Below, one piece after another: positions 46,506 through 58,711 of a DNA stretch of 64,000 bases (position 1 is the stretch's first letter; every line of letters starts with the position of its first letter). The stretch is from contig OX579637.1 of the NCBI GenBank assembly GCA_951230915.1, forward strand, positions 29,264,001 to 29,328,000. The letters run 5' to 3'. A model generated the notes under the pieces. The model did no database searches, was not told the DNA's origin, and saw only the letters and a list, made by a program, of their open reading frames with translations. This stretch comes from Antitrichia curtipendula. Its lineage: Eukaryota; Streptophyta; Bryopsida; Hypnales; Leucodontaceae. The position numbers were made by a program, and so were the translations under genes.

Positions 46506-47039
46506 TTCAGATGAAGTAGAAGTTCTACTTTTCCAGATTCATGTTCAAGACTTTATTTTGAAAAATAGTGGCTATAAGTGTTTCAAATTCATATCCAATG
46601 CAAAGAGACTTCTTTGTAGTCATCTTCAAAAGGGTTGGTTTACAAATTTAAGGGTACAACTATATAAGGGTTTGAAAATCAAATCATATACAAATCTACA
46701 TGCATGGCAAATGTAATAATTTTGCAAACACAATTGGAAATTTGGAGACTTCATTATTTCAGATAACCAATAACATTTATAAATTTCAAGTGATGTTCAG
46801 TACAATAACAAGTTCACAACACAATCAATCTATACTTTCAAGATACGCCTCTGCTTCCATTAGTTATCTCAAACCCTCCTTCTTGTTCTTGTAGATCTTC
46901 ATTACTTCATGTTTCAATTGGTGCAACTGTCTTGAACTAACAATGAATGAAGATCTACAGATGGTGTCGGGTGCTTCTCAATTGTTGAACGACTTGATCT
47001 GCGGACTTCTTGTATACCTAGACCCCCTAATGCAACTTT
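46506..47039. other. Convergent spacer between two hAT genes
   Basis: AT-rich; holds the 3' ends of both convergent transposase genes. Fragments such as AAATCAAATCATATA recur near 51,600. No gene. Confidence 0.5.
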
Positions 47040-50000
47040 TCAAACAACCACATCATCATCTGCTGGTGCCTCATCACAATCAAGGTCTTCTTCATCATCG
47101 CCGCCTTCACTAGCTCCACGTTCATCTCCTTCATTGTCACCATCTATGGTGTAGTGGCCCTCTACTTCAGAGTTCTCATTTCAAAGCTCCACAGCTATTT
47201 CACCATGCCTACGGCTGCGTTTAAATCTCTTATATCGTTGAGCTCCAGGGTCCTCCGCGTCAAAATTTATAGTGGGACCTCTTTGTACTCAAGGAGCAAC
47301 ATACGCTGGAGTGGACAAAGTTGGTCCTGGAACATACGTATTCAAGAATGGCTCTATCACCACGTCCAGGTCTCTGACCCCAATTTCTAGGAGAGGGCGT
47401 TTAGAAGGCCTAGACGATGACGCTTTGTTGTTGATTCGTCCACCTCTAATACCACGACCTCTAATCCCAGCACCATCTTTGGTCTTTATACGACCCCTTG
47501 TTCCTCTATGGACGGTAGTCTTTCCATGTCCTTGTTGATATTCACCCATAGTGTGGTGAACTACGGGTCGAGGAGTGGTAGGGGGTCTACCACCCCTTGT
47601 AACATTTGAAATGCTTTGAGGCATCAATTCAACATTTTCCACTGAACCTAGCCCTTCTTGAGAAGGTTGACGGTGAACGCTCGAAGTTTCGGGAAAAGAA
47701 GGGTTAAGGAAACGTTGCATTGGTGTATTTTGGTTAGAAAGAACAATACCCACTGCAACCGGTGGGGGTATACGATCTTCATCTTCAAGCGGGTCAAAAA
47801 ACGCAAAAACGTCAGTGGGATCTAAACGTTCAGGGTCAAAACGCCTTGCTCCTGCTACAGGCCCCTCCCTGACATTTCCTGCAATCAGTTGTGCCATTCC
47901 TATATTTCCAATGTTCTGGCCATGCCGCCCTTCGACAATTCTATTGCGATTGTGACCACCCACTCTTCTAGGCCCCCAACTACCATCACGATTGCAAACA
48001 GATCCTTCAGTATTCTGAGTTGCATTGTTCCTCAGATTTCTACCGCCATTTCCAGGTCCATTTTCCCCTTTGTTTTCTGGAGGGAGGTCATCGTCGTTGT
48101 TGGAGGGACCATTATCATCATCAACGTCCATCGCCTCCAAGTCATCACTCTCCGAAGGCAGAGGTTGTACTTCCGGAAGAACTAGATTTTGAGGGCCAGG
48201 GGGAGGAGGACTTCGGTGAGGATCGGGCCCCCAAGGGCCCCAACAACCATGGAGGACTTCTTCTTCCACTTCATCATCAGCTCCGTAATAATTTCTAGCT
48301 TCTTCGAAGTGATCGGCCCCCACCCTCTACAAATCTGGATTTGGTCGGTACTCTTGGGGTGCTTGGTTTGCTTCTACATCAGCCTCTTCCTCAGCTACAT
48401 CAAATTCACGATTGCGTTCATCTACCGGAATGGGGCCAAGGGTATCTGGGTCAGAATTCTCCAAGTAGATATTAGCATCATACCAACGAACCGGATCAGC
48501 CCCCGATCTTTGCTGTAGTACACGGCTAGTGGTATAAATATATACCAATGACTCAGCCTTCTTGGAGGCTAACCGATTCCGGACCTTGTTGTGGACAAAG
48601 GAATACATACTTCAATTCCTTTCACACGAGCATGCTGAATACATCAATGCTAGGATACGCACGGCAATCATAGATAGTGCTCAATCTCCAACCTTGTGCC
48701 TCCATTGGTAGGGAAGCATCTGTGTCGCTCGGATGTTGGGTGTCTCCGCAACACTATATGGCCCCGTGCCCTCCTCGAATTCTGTTAATTCCGCCAGCAC
48801 GTCTTTAAATTGTACACCACTACATTTGCCATTTTGTGGATGACTCGGTACAATGCACGGAGGGCAACTCCATCAACCCTAAGCGCCACGTTATCTAAGA
48901 GATATGGATTCAAAAAGGCCCCAGCATAGTGAACATCCGTAAAGACCATATTCCACCTTGTTTGGAAAGACTCCTCCATGGTGGTGGCTATGTCATCTCG
49001 TAAGTTGAAGGGTGGCTCTCTTAAAGAAAACACATGGCTTCTCAAATTGTGCATTACGAGCCACGCCCGACCCATAGTTGGTTCTTTGCCATCAAATATG
49101 TGCAATGCCTTCAACACGTCTTCAGTCATGTGCATGTAATTCACACATCGTTGCCAGAAGCCCACATCTTCAATAGTTGACACCACATTACATGCAATCG
49201 TAGCTGCTTGCGGTCCATTCTGTCTGTTTTGCAGACCATCAAAGTAATTTTGAACGCTCGCATGGTCTTTTAACCGTAGTAGTACTCCTCGGAGTTTCTC
49301 CAGTCGGTGCAACATGAGGAAATTACAAGCAAAGCGAGTTTTGTTTGGCACTACGAGCTGAAGGTTCGGACTCAACTCTCGAAAAGCAGACATGGTCACA
49401 TGATGGTTTCGAATGTACTGGCTCAATCTTCTTGACCTCTCATTTAAATCCTTGAATTCAGGTACTTTAACCCAATCTTCCAATATGAGATCCAAGGCAT
49501 GTGCCATGCAGCCCTGCTTGAAAATGTGGAGGTACGTATGAACAATATTGTCCAATGCTCCAAGCATGTTCCCTGAATTATTCGTACACACCTGCGTCAC
49601 GTGTTTCGAACCTACTTTCTCAATGAATACTTTCATCTGGTCCACTACGTAGCGCATGTCCTTTTTGTTGCCGGTAGTGTCAATGGATCCCAAAAATACA
49701 TCACCTTTAGGGCACGACATCATCACTGCAAAACCAACTTTGGTTTCGATTTGCTTCTCGATTTGCAACCTTCTGGGTTCAATCAACCTAGTCTTGAACT
49801 GATGATAAGAAGGTGGACTGTATTCAAACTTTGCCACTGAGGTTGTCCTCACTGCCTCAATGAAGGCTGGATTCCTTGCCACATTAAATGGCACGTTTTC
49901 CTTGTAAAAGAACGATTCCCACTTGTCATCCAACTCCTTCCTCTTTGCAATGTTAAAAGCATCCTTCATGCATTGCTGAAGTAATATTACAGATCTTGTG

Positions 50001-50419
50001 GAATTTGATGCAGCAAGACTTGGGGACCTTTGTATTGGTTCATCAGGGAGAGTAACCTCTTCAGCTTGGTCCCCACCGGGGCCCCCTCCCGTCACTTTGT
50101 TTTGAGTGGATTGGCTTGAACTTGCAATTGAAATCACTCTCGATGGACCACCCAGAATTGATTCTCTTTCGTACATGTCTTTGAGGCTCAATCGTTGCAG
50201 GATAAAGTTTGCAAAATTTGCAAATCGATGGCGCACAGCTTGCGGCGCACTAAGACAAATTGACCTCTCGGACTTTGTGCCATATCCAAAGTGAGAAAAT
50301 GCGTGCTCGCGTTTATAGCTGAATGTCACATTGCAAAAAACATAGCTCATTTTATTCGCATTATCAAAGAAATTATACCATGGTTCCCATTCTTTTGTTT
50401 GCCTTCGTTGACTTCCCAT
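47040..50419 (-). pseudogene. hAT-superfamily transposase (right copy) with long acidic/RGG tail, decayed
   Basis: The likely start is the ATG at 50,419 (MGSQRRQTKEWEPWYNFF), with a zf-BED-like SYVFCNVTFSYKREHAFSHF. The frame is long and open to 48,785. The core has CPKGDVFLGSIDTTG, QVCTNNSGN (expected TDN, so the second Asp is Asn) and GCMAHALDLILEDW. The segment that should hold the first catalytic Asp (DGWT) is absent between KQIETKVGFAV and MMSCPKGD, an internal deletion of roughly 25 codons. A frameshift near 48,810 precedes the dimerisation region (SMYSFVHNKVRNRLASKKA), which has TGA at 48,681 and 48,612 where Trp is expected. A long tail of acidic and RGG/Arg-Gly sequence runs through TAG 48,324 and TGAs near 47,289 and 47,180 to 47,040. 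Order RING then hAT matches the left copy. Confidence 0.78.
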
Positions 50420-50659
50420 TGCGTTCACAACCAATGGAAATGTGATCTTCGAGGACGTAGAAGAGGCTATCACACCAAATGAAAAGAACAAAATAATAGT
50501 TAGCGCCAATCCACTGCTTGAACTGATTTTTACATCACCTCAATAGCAAACCAGGGCCATTTGCCACCCAAGTAGATTCACAAGGAGCTCAAACTGAATT
50601 TTAGTCCAAGATATGAGGCCAAGATGACAAATGTAGGGAAGTCACAACAGTGCGGTTGC

Positions 50660-50666
50660 CTTTATA
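50660..50666 (-). promoter_or_regulatory. TATA box of the right hAT gene
   Basis: Minus-strand TATAAAG (in GGGTATAAAGGCAACC), about 240 bp upstream of the hAT ATG. The GC-rich repeat block lies immediately upstream of it, as at the RING/kinase promoter. Confidence 0.55.
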
Positions 50667-50683
50667 CCCTGGGAGTGCAGGGG

Positions 50684-50912
50684 CGCGGATGGATTTTGCA
50701 AGGGCGGGGACGTCAGAGAAGGGCAGGTTTGGTGAAAAACGTCATGCTTCTTTCTATCAGGGCGCGGACATCTTGGACAGGCGCGGACGTCTGGATATGG
50801 CGCGGGCGTTAGGACACGGCACGGACATTAGGACACGACACGGACATTAGAACACGGCGTGGACGACATGACGCGGACGCCTAGAAAGGGCGTGGACGTC
50901 CCATTCCTTAGC
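50684..50912. repeat. GC-rich GGCGCGGACGTC repeat block
   Basis: About ten degenerate copies of a GGGCGCGGACGTC-like word (GGGGCGCGGATGG, GGCGGGGACGTCAG, GGCGCGGACATC, GGCGCGGACGTC, GGCACGGACATT, GGCGTGGACG). It stands out in AT-rich surroundings and is shared with 46,420-46,500, 56,745-56,950 and (reverse strand) 59,766-59,910. Confidence 0.8.
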
Positions 50913-53900
50913 CACAATATGGGGGGAAGTTGAAATAGAAGTTGAACTTGGTCATGGGATTTTCTTTTCTATGGAGAGGGGGAACCCATGAGTGTAGCCA
51001 GCCTTTAATTTGATTTCAGAGGAATATCTTCAAGTCAATGGCTGCATTAAGGAGTCAAACCACTTTTTGAGTTCAAAGACAATGTATGGAAGCACGTTGC
51101 TCCCTTCTTGGGCCTGGACCTCTCCTTCTTGCCTTCACCAAGCACTTGAGAACTAGGACCCAACCCGCAAAAGGAAATTTCAGAAAATGAAAATTGACGT
51201 GCTCGCTTCAATTAAAAAAATAAATTGAAAGTAGACGCTAGAGGATTTTGGATTTATAACAAAAGATAAGGTATATATGTTTTTTTAATTCAAGTTGAAG
51301 GATGCATTTATGAATTCTCCAAATAGGAACTAAAAGGGTTATGAGTTCAAAAAACAAATCAAACACGTCTCCTATTTTGTAGATTCTAATTGAGTGGGTT
51401 TATTTTTGGTAATGGAGGCTACAAGGGTTTGGAAATAGGAATTTTCATCATTGACGTATTACAATGTTTCCAAATGTATTTCAAGGATTTCTTTTTGAAA
51501 AAAGAGGCGACAAGGATTTGGAAAGGAAACAAAATGCAAATTTTAATGGTTTTGAAGCAAGTTCAAGGCTTTAGTCTTGTTACTGGATGCTACAAGGGTT
51601 TTGATTTCAAATCATATAGAAGGTATGTTTTATTTAGTTATTGTTGAAGGCTTTATGGTGCTGGTAAATTGTTCTTCTAAGTATTTAAAATTCAAATCAA
51701 ATACAAATTAAATGCTATGTGCTTGTACTTCAAGAGCTTCAAGTTGAAGTACAGGCTATAAGGATTTGGAAATCCATTCAAATACAAGTTAATATTTTTG
51801 GGTTCTACTTCAAAGGTTCATTTGTGTATAGGATGTATTTGAAATTTTTAATAGAAGCGTATCAAAAAGAAGACTACTATGTTTAAAATAGTAGGATGTG
51901 TGGAATTAATTATGAAAGATATTGATCGTTGGATTTTTAGATTTTAACAATTATTGATGCTAAATTATGGAGGCAAAAAATGCAGCTTTTGGAGACGAAA
52001 AATCATAAGAAGATGAATAGTGCTTTTATCCCCTTGGAAAAAAATTATTTTGGAATCTAAGGCAAATGCAGTATTTTTTTATTTTTATAAATGAGAAATA
52101 AAATATTCTCTAGAATTTATACAAATTTGGAAATAGAAGGAATAAAAAGCCAGAATTAACCGAATTGGATCATACCAAAAAAATTTAAATTTATATATAC
52201 AATTCTTTTAAAATTTAATAATTGATAGTTGATAGCATAATGTTTGGAACCGAACAATGGAACATAAGCATAATGTTTGGAACATTCCAAAAGATTTGGA
52301 ATCGATCCAATTATTTTTGTGTTCTTAAGTCTTAACCCCTAAAAGACCAAACATTGTTTGTTGGCAACATAGTTATTTTGGGCCGCTCACTACGAATGAA
52401 ATTTTTGTTTCTTGTCTTTGAAAGTTTAACAAAACATTTTTCCAAGGAGTAGCTTCAACTTTTTAAGGCCCAACAATTTTCATAACTTTTCACTATACGG
52501 TTAAAAAGTTATTGTACAATTTGTAGTTTTCATTACTCAGTGGGCAACCCGGACAACAAATAAAACTTTTTTTAAAATCACTTTTACAAAAAATACAAAA
52601 TTGAAATTGGTTCTCTAGATTTATATATACATGGGAAGCTTTGAATTATTCCATTTTGATTTATGAGATGAAAGTTATGAGGAGTTTTAGTTGAAGGTAG
52701 TTAGTGGAGAGTTATGGAATCTCTCCGCTCTAAAATTAACTTTGAGGTCTTTTATTTAACTCAATTTTCAATTTTTTTGGAAAAAAAAAATAATTTTAGG
52801 TGTAAATAGTTTATTACAACATTACAACCATTGGGATTGGCATTTTTCAATTCTATAACTAAATTGTTACCAATTTAGTATTTTGAATCATTCTCTACTT
52901 CTTTCTACTTACAAATTTTTTCCTATATGTTGTAGAGTTCGAAGTGATCTAAATTTTTTGAAGCATGTAGCCAACTTGCCTTGAAGAATGAATCCAAAGA
53001 AGCACCACCATTTTGGACATTTTTTCAAAAAGGGTGGGACCTTGTGAAGTGCAGCTACCCGGATTTTTGCATGGAAGAAAAGGGATTTTTGTCACTTCAG
53101 ACGCCTATATCTTGCAGTCTATATGGCGGAAATTTCTGAAATTTTTTCTCCATCTTCTCAAACCAATTGACTACAAGATCCTACGGTTACATGTGTCCGA
53201 AAATGTTTTTTTCTCCAAAACTTGGTACTTGTACTAGAAATGGCAGTTTTAGAGTGTTTTTGTTGAAAACATAGTCAGAAACCTTTATGGGGAGAAGGCA
53301 CTAAAACGGCCCAAGCATTTTCAACCATCCAGTAGGGGCTCTGAAATGGACATGTGAATTGTGGAAAATGGAAACGTGACTTACAATGAAGATTATGGAG
53401 CTTGATGAGATTTGTTTTAACTTCTTCAATAGATGGTTTAAGAGCCACATGGGGTTCATTCCTAACTAAGTAGTTAGGTGTCTACTAATTTAATTCAAAA
53501 TTCTTACTAGCATTGAAAACTTTGAAATAATGATTAAATCAAGCATTCATTTCAGATTTTGAAAGGGATGCTTTTAGAAACCATTTCAATTGCTTTATAC
53601 ATGTTACAATGCTAGTTTCCGAATAAGGCCTGATTTTTTTTCAAACTAAAAATTGGATGGGTTTCTGAGGGCCTATGTTCACAAATAGGGACCTATAGCA
53701 TATTGTGTTAAAAAATTTGTAACTAATTCAATAATGCTTCAAAAAATATGAAACATCTTGAGTTAGATTCCTCATCTATTTTTGTTTGACTAAAAACTAA
53801 ATTAAAAATACTTCCATCTGAGGAGATACATGAAAAAGGCAAATCAGCACTTAGATGGTCGCTTTTTGAGCCTCTTACTTTAGGGATTAATTGCACCAAA

Positions 53901-54458
53901 TTAAAATTTCAATTCAAGAACTTCCTCAAAATCCAAATTTGAATTGTTTTTTGGGCTGTAACCACTTTGTTTGTGCAAAATAATGATTAGGGATGTGCAA
54001 GAATATATATTTTGCATCCCTACTATTCCGTTCATTTAAAAAAAAATGTTGTTTGCTTTCTTTTTTCTATTACACTACATTTTATAGTTTTTTTTTAAAT
54101 AGTTAAAATACTTCTCACATTGAAATGTTGATAATCATAAAGTATAATAAGTTTATAAACTTATCACTCAAGAAGTTCTTAGTTAAGGAATTATACATGC
54201 ATCACGCAAAGGAATTCAACAATTCAATAATCATTAATCAATATATGTATTTCATATGCATCATGTAGTACAATATTAGAAAAGCATATAGCGCGTTTTC
54301 CATAAGAAAATATGCATATCCACAAGTCTTTGTCTAATACTATTTAAGAAACCAAACAACCGAAGTAGCAATTCTATAAGCATCGGTAATGGTAAGTGCC
54401 TAAATGTATACACAAAATATGATTTGCTACTTAGTAATTACCACACTAGAAAATGCAC
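50913..54458. other. AT-rich gene-free region with a copy of dispersed repeat C
   Basis: No gene supported. 52,330-53,300 resembles the repeat family at 28-31 kb: AACCCCTAAAAGACC near 52,334, ATCTTGCAGTCTATATGGCG near 53,108 and CAAGATCCTACGGTTACATG near 53,174. The stretch separates the right RING-type gene from its hAT partner (4 kb here, about 0.9 kb in the left copy), so it may be a later insertion. Confidence 0.55.
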
Positions 54459-56609
54459 TCAGTCGATGTTCATTAGACTATTTGCAATGCCACTGGGTCC
54501 AGCCTCATCGTCGTGTGTGCTGTGCTGCATGGAAAAATCTTCATCGGAGCCTACTTGAAGTCTACAAACCGCAGACCAAGTTCTCCTAGCTGGTATGTCT
54601 TCTTTCAAAATGGCCCTCATAATTTGCGAATGCTTGTGTCTCTCTAGCACTTGGTGTGTATCCGGGCTATACTGCTCAAGGAGGAAATCTAGCCCTTCGT
54701 TTTTTAAAGTTTCCCTCCACTTAGATTCCGATAATTGAGCAAGCTCTGCTGGATTGGGCATGTCAGGGTCCTCTCCAATTCCAACCCCGTCGTCATCAGT
54801 GACACGGACTCCATCAACGCCCCACAACCAACGCCTAGGGTGAGGTCCAAATTGAAACTTCTTTCCAACCTCGTCCCAATGTCCATTGAAGCATTGGAAG
54901 AAAAAATTCCGTCGTCTTTGGCTCTGCCTGTCTTTCATTGGAATCAAGTGGTGGTAGACTTGGACAATTTGATCTAGATCACTCTCCCAACCAGTTTCAA
55001 TACCGACTTGTATCTTGTCCAATGATGTCATTTGTAATTTCCAGCTCCACACCAAATCTGTGCCCCACATATTATAGTGATCAGGGGCATTCAAGGCATT
55101 GAAATCCCAATGAGGTGGCATGTATTGGATCAAGCCAAACAATTTGTACAAGCGCTCGTGGAAAGGAGCCTTGCACAATGCGCATTGACGACGGATAATC
55201 ATGGAACTAATGAGGCAAAATGGGTGGTACAAGTGGTTGCACATGCCCAAGTGCATTCCACCTTCAGGACCAAATGGATTCATACAAATGGGACATATAG
55301 TCCCATTGTGGACAAAAATTGAAGGATTTGGCCACTCCAACTACGGCTCCCCTTTGTAATTGAACTTCAACTCAAACTGATTTTTGCAATCCCACCCTTC
55401 TTGGGACCAATCAGTGATTGTTTTTCCACCATCAAGCTCAATGGTTTCCATATTGGTAGTGAAAAGATCATCCACAAGGGGCCATGAAGTCAAGCCAATC
55501 ACCCTTTCTTGATTGTGCTGACTGTAGCTGTGGTTTAACTTCTTAAATTCAGCTACCATTTGTCGGATTTTGTTGACAGTGAACACGCATGCCAACTTCC
55601 ACTTGTAGTACTGCTCCACCAAGATCCTTCTGCGTGTCCTTGTGGATCTTGACCTTTGTTCATCATTTATGCTGCTTGTAGAGATTGCCGAAGCTCCTCT
55701 ATCTCACGTGCTTGTTGAGCAATTACTTCGTCTTTGCACCTGATTTCTTCCCAAAACTTCTCTACATCTTTGTATAGAGCATGCATTTCAGCACCTGTGT
55801 CTTGTAACTGCACCCTCAAGCTCTATATGTCTTCTGCAGTAGTCATGACATCAACAATTCCCATAGTTGGTTCATTAGACGCTTGGACCTAACTCGCAGG
55901 AACTCCACCTCTGATTCCTCAAAGCCATAGAATTGCACATGAGCACCTTGCTCCGGAAGTTCTTCACGAATTGCATGTAGAGCCCTCCGCCTTTTTGCAC
56001 GTTGTTCTCCTCTCTGGGTTAATACCTTTGGTTCATGAGTCCCATCAGAGTCATTGTCCGATGCAGAGTCTGCTGTCTCATAAGTGTCGGGTGGCTCAAT
56101 ACAAATGTTGAACCTGCCTAGCCCTCCTTCAGGATACCTCATAACCCCCTTGCAATTATTCCATTGCATGGTTTTAGTATTATGATTTTAGATGTTGTCT
56201 TCTTCAAGGTGGACCAATCCACCCGCTTGTTTAATTTGACCTTTGCACGTGCACCTTGTGCAATGAAAAGGTGGACTTCATTCCTTCTTACAGTGGGTTT
56301 GTTGTACAACACCTGATATACTTTGATGCATTGTTGTTTGAAGGCCTCATCGATGCAGTATTTCAAGTTTGCTTTATAGAACCGGCGGTGATGGTTGTGC
56401 CGCTCTTCCGGGAAGGCCTTGTCAATGTGGCACCATTCGATGTAAGTGGTGAAAGTCTCAATACTCCATGGATCAGGTACTTCATTTCAACCCCTAAATG
56501 CCAATTTGTTGGGTTTTCGAAGTACGTGTAATCTCTTTGGATGTCTCTTTCCCGGCCTTTCTTGGGGACCGTCTCTTTCTTCTTCGTTAGAGCTCGGTGG
56601 TGCCGCCAT
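54459..56609 (-). pseudogene. RING-H2-type protein gene (right copy), decayed
   Basis: ATGGCGGCACCACCG at 56,609 (127 bp from a TATA box) opens a frame that runs past a TGA (LAFRG*NEVPDPW) to about 56,140. It continues in another frame through an acidic segment (YETADSASDNDSDGTHE) and coiled-coil-prone sequence, and then from 55,622. A TAG near 55,338 (KGEP*LEWPN) interrupts just before an intact RING: CPIC, MCNHLYHPFC, CALC (C-x2-C, C-x-H-x2-H-x2-C, C-x2-C), about 55,295-55,165. The C-terminal half holds NFFFQCFNGHWDEVGKKFQFG and ends at 54,459. It is divergently paired with the kinase-like gene and lies upstream of the right hAT gene on the same strand. An E3 ubiquitin ligase role is plausible from the RING only. 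Confidence 0.65.
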
Positions 56610-57129
56610 CGTGAAAAAAGACGTAAGAAGTCAGTATGTGGAACTAAGTCACCCTGCACAACGCCAACGACCAGCTCAATGAAGAAGTGGAAGATCTAGA
56701 ATATGTAGGGTGGGGATGAATGAGGCGGGGATGCCTTTATATAGTCGGGGATGTCCCCGAGCCAAGGCGCGGACGTGTCCCCGCCCCAATGCGTGGACGC
56801 GAACCACGCGCGGCATGGCATGCGGCCCCGCCTCTACGCAAACGCGTGTCGCCCCGCGTGGGGACACAAAGCACACGTGGGGCGACACGCGTCCCCTGAG
56901 CCGACGCAGGGACGTCCGCGCCCTAACCTAGCCAAGGCGCGGACGTGAAACTATAAAACCTCAATGGGCCCCCATTTCTCTTTGCCAAGTCCACGCCCTA
57001 CGCCTCATACCTTTATTTGCGAAAGCGACCTTTGGACGTGAGTTTGGTGGGTGATTGGGCTTGGCTTACATATAGCACCTATTTTTTTTTATTTTTTCCA
57101 GAGTTTCGGTGGTTCTAAAAGATTGTACA
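56610..57129. promoter_or_regulatory. Bidirectional promoter between RING-type and kinase-like genes
   Basis: Two TATA boxes point outwards: TATATAAA on the minus strand (56,736-56,743) and TATAAAA on the plus strand (56,952-56,958). Between them lies a GC-rich block with a direct repeat AGCCAAGGCGCGGACGTG (56,760-56,777 and 56,930-56,947) and a perfect 14-bp inverted repeat, ACGCGTGTCGCCCC at 56,842-56,855 with its complement at 56,879-56,892. The symmetry suggests shared regulatory or transposase-binding sites. Confidence 0.65.
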
Positions 57130-58711
57130 ATGGCAAGAGAAGGGGGTGAGTCATCGGGTCCCCGGTCAGTATTTGAAAATTTGGATGCAAATTTTGAGGT
57201 GGTACCTCCAATATTGAACGTATCAGTGGCTTCAGGGTCATCCAATCCCTCATCATCCAACAGGTCGAAGCGCAAAAATCAACCTAATCCAAACATGCCC
57301 CCCCATAAATATGTGCTCGAGGCTAGAGCAATAGCGGTAATCTTTTACAAACGACGAAGCTTTGGAATGATGTCTAGAGAATATGTGAACTACAACAAAA
57401 AAGGATACCACAACTTGACTAGTGAAGTGCGGCGAGAGTTGGAGACCAAATTTAGAGCATCAGAGCAATTCAACAATTATCAGGATTACTGGTTGCACTC
57501 TGAGTGGTTGGATAAACAAGTGTCGCAGTTGACCACCAATATTGTGGCAAATTGGTGTTATCACACAAAGAAAAAGGAGGGTGGTAGTGATTGGGACACG
57601 CATGACAAGGAGTTTGCTTTGAGATTGATCCAAATTCAAAAGTTCATCCAACAATATTCTTCTTCCCGTAGAAAGAAACAAGTACTATGGAAAGCAACGC
57701 TTGAAGACCAAATACAAGCTTATTGCATGAGTGGAACATTCAAGTGGATGAAAAATTGCGTGAAAGTGAATCCCATGCCAAATCAGACCGCGACTGGATC
57801 ATATGAGACCGTGAGGAAGGTGGTACTAACAAGACTACAAAGCATTCCCAGTTGGATTTGCTTCGCCGGAAAGACTTTGAAGACCTCAAATGAGAAGGAG
57901 AAGCGCCAAGATATTGTGAATGAGGCGGGGGGGTGTCCAGTGATACATCCTGGTATCATAAGACTTGCGTACATCCATCCCAAAACAATGGAAGGCTACA
58001 CACTATGGTAGAATGGAGGCTCTTTAATTTCTTTTTTAGCCAAGTACAACTCAAAAGTGAGCGAATCATTGGAGGTGGATGACATCACAAGACAACATGA
58101 TACAAGTTTGACGCAAGAAGAACTCGGTTGGGTTGCAACTTATAGCAGAAATCGCGTGAACTTGGCTTTATCATTGCTTGTCACTGTGGGAAAATGCCAT
58201 GAAGTACAATATTTACACAATGACATTACTCCATCCAACGTTTTGCTCCATTTTGATGAATGGAAAGAGAACACAGTGTACATAGGGATTTGCGACTGGG
58301 GGCTTTCTACTCGAGTCGTAGAGGAGGAACCATCAAAGTATGGTTATCAAACCATGGAGGAGCTCGAACGGGAGAAAATTCAATGAAAACATGCAGCCCC
58401 CGAATTGTTTTACGTGTACGGAGAGAAGGGGTCAGAGACCTCGCTTGAAGTCATGCAAAAAAAGAAGGTGTATTCCATGGCTGCTGATGCATATGCAACG
58501 GGGTGGATAGCATATCAAATTTGGAAAGAAGAATGGGATTCCAAGTATTTTACAACCAAAAAACCCAGAGCAGTATCAGAATTTGAGGACTAAGCTGTTG
58601 AGCCTCCAGAAAGTAGATGTAGGCGAGAGGGCATCTGTACCTGATGTTCTAGACACTTTGAGGAAGGCACCTCACTATTGGACTATGCTTGATTGTTGTT
58701 ATTGTATATAG
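57130..58711 (+). pseudogene. Protein kinase-like gene, decayed
   Basis: The start is ATGGCAAGA at 57,130 (context ACAATGGC, good for plants), 172 bp after a TATA box. The N-terminal ~200 residues are unrecognised. The kinase domain begins near residue 220: a GSYETVRKV loop, FAGKTLK (β3 Lys ~247), a possible αC Glu in VNEAGGCP, a YLHNDITPSNVLL catalytic loop (HND for HRD, Asp and Asn kept), IGICDWG (DFG as DWG), HAAPEL (APE), SMAADAYATGWIAYQIW (helix F) and VGERASVPDVLDTLRKAP. Lesions: TAG 58,009-58,011 and TGA near 58,384, both where Trp is likely, and a frame shift near 58,590. All catalytic residues survive, so the ancestor was probably an active Ser/Thr-type kinase. It is divergent from the RING-type gene. 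A kinase carried by a hAT-type element would be unusual. Confidence 0.72.

Noticed and set aside
56676..56948. Open frames in the GC-rich bidirectional promoter
   Set aside because: GC-rich sequence simply lacks stops; TATA boxes and repeats explain the block better.
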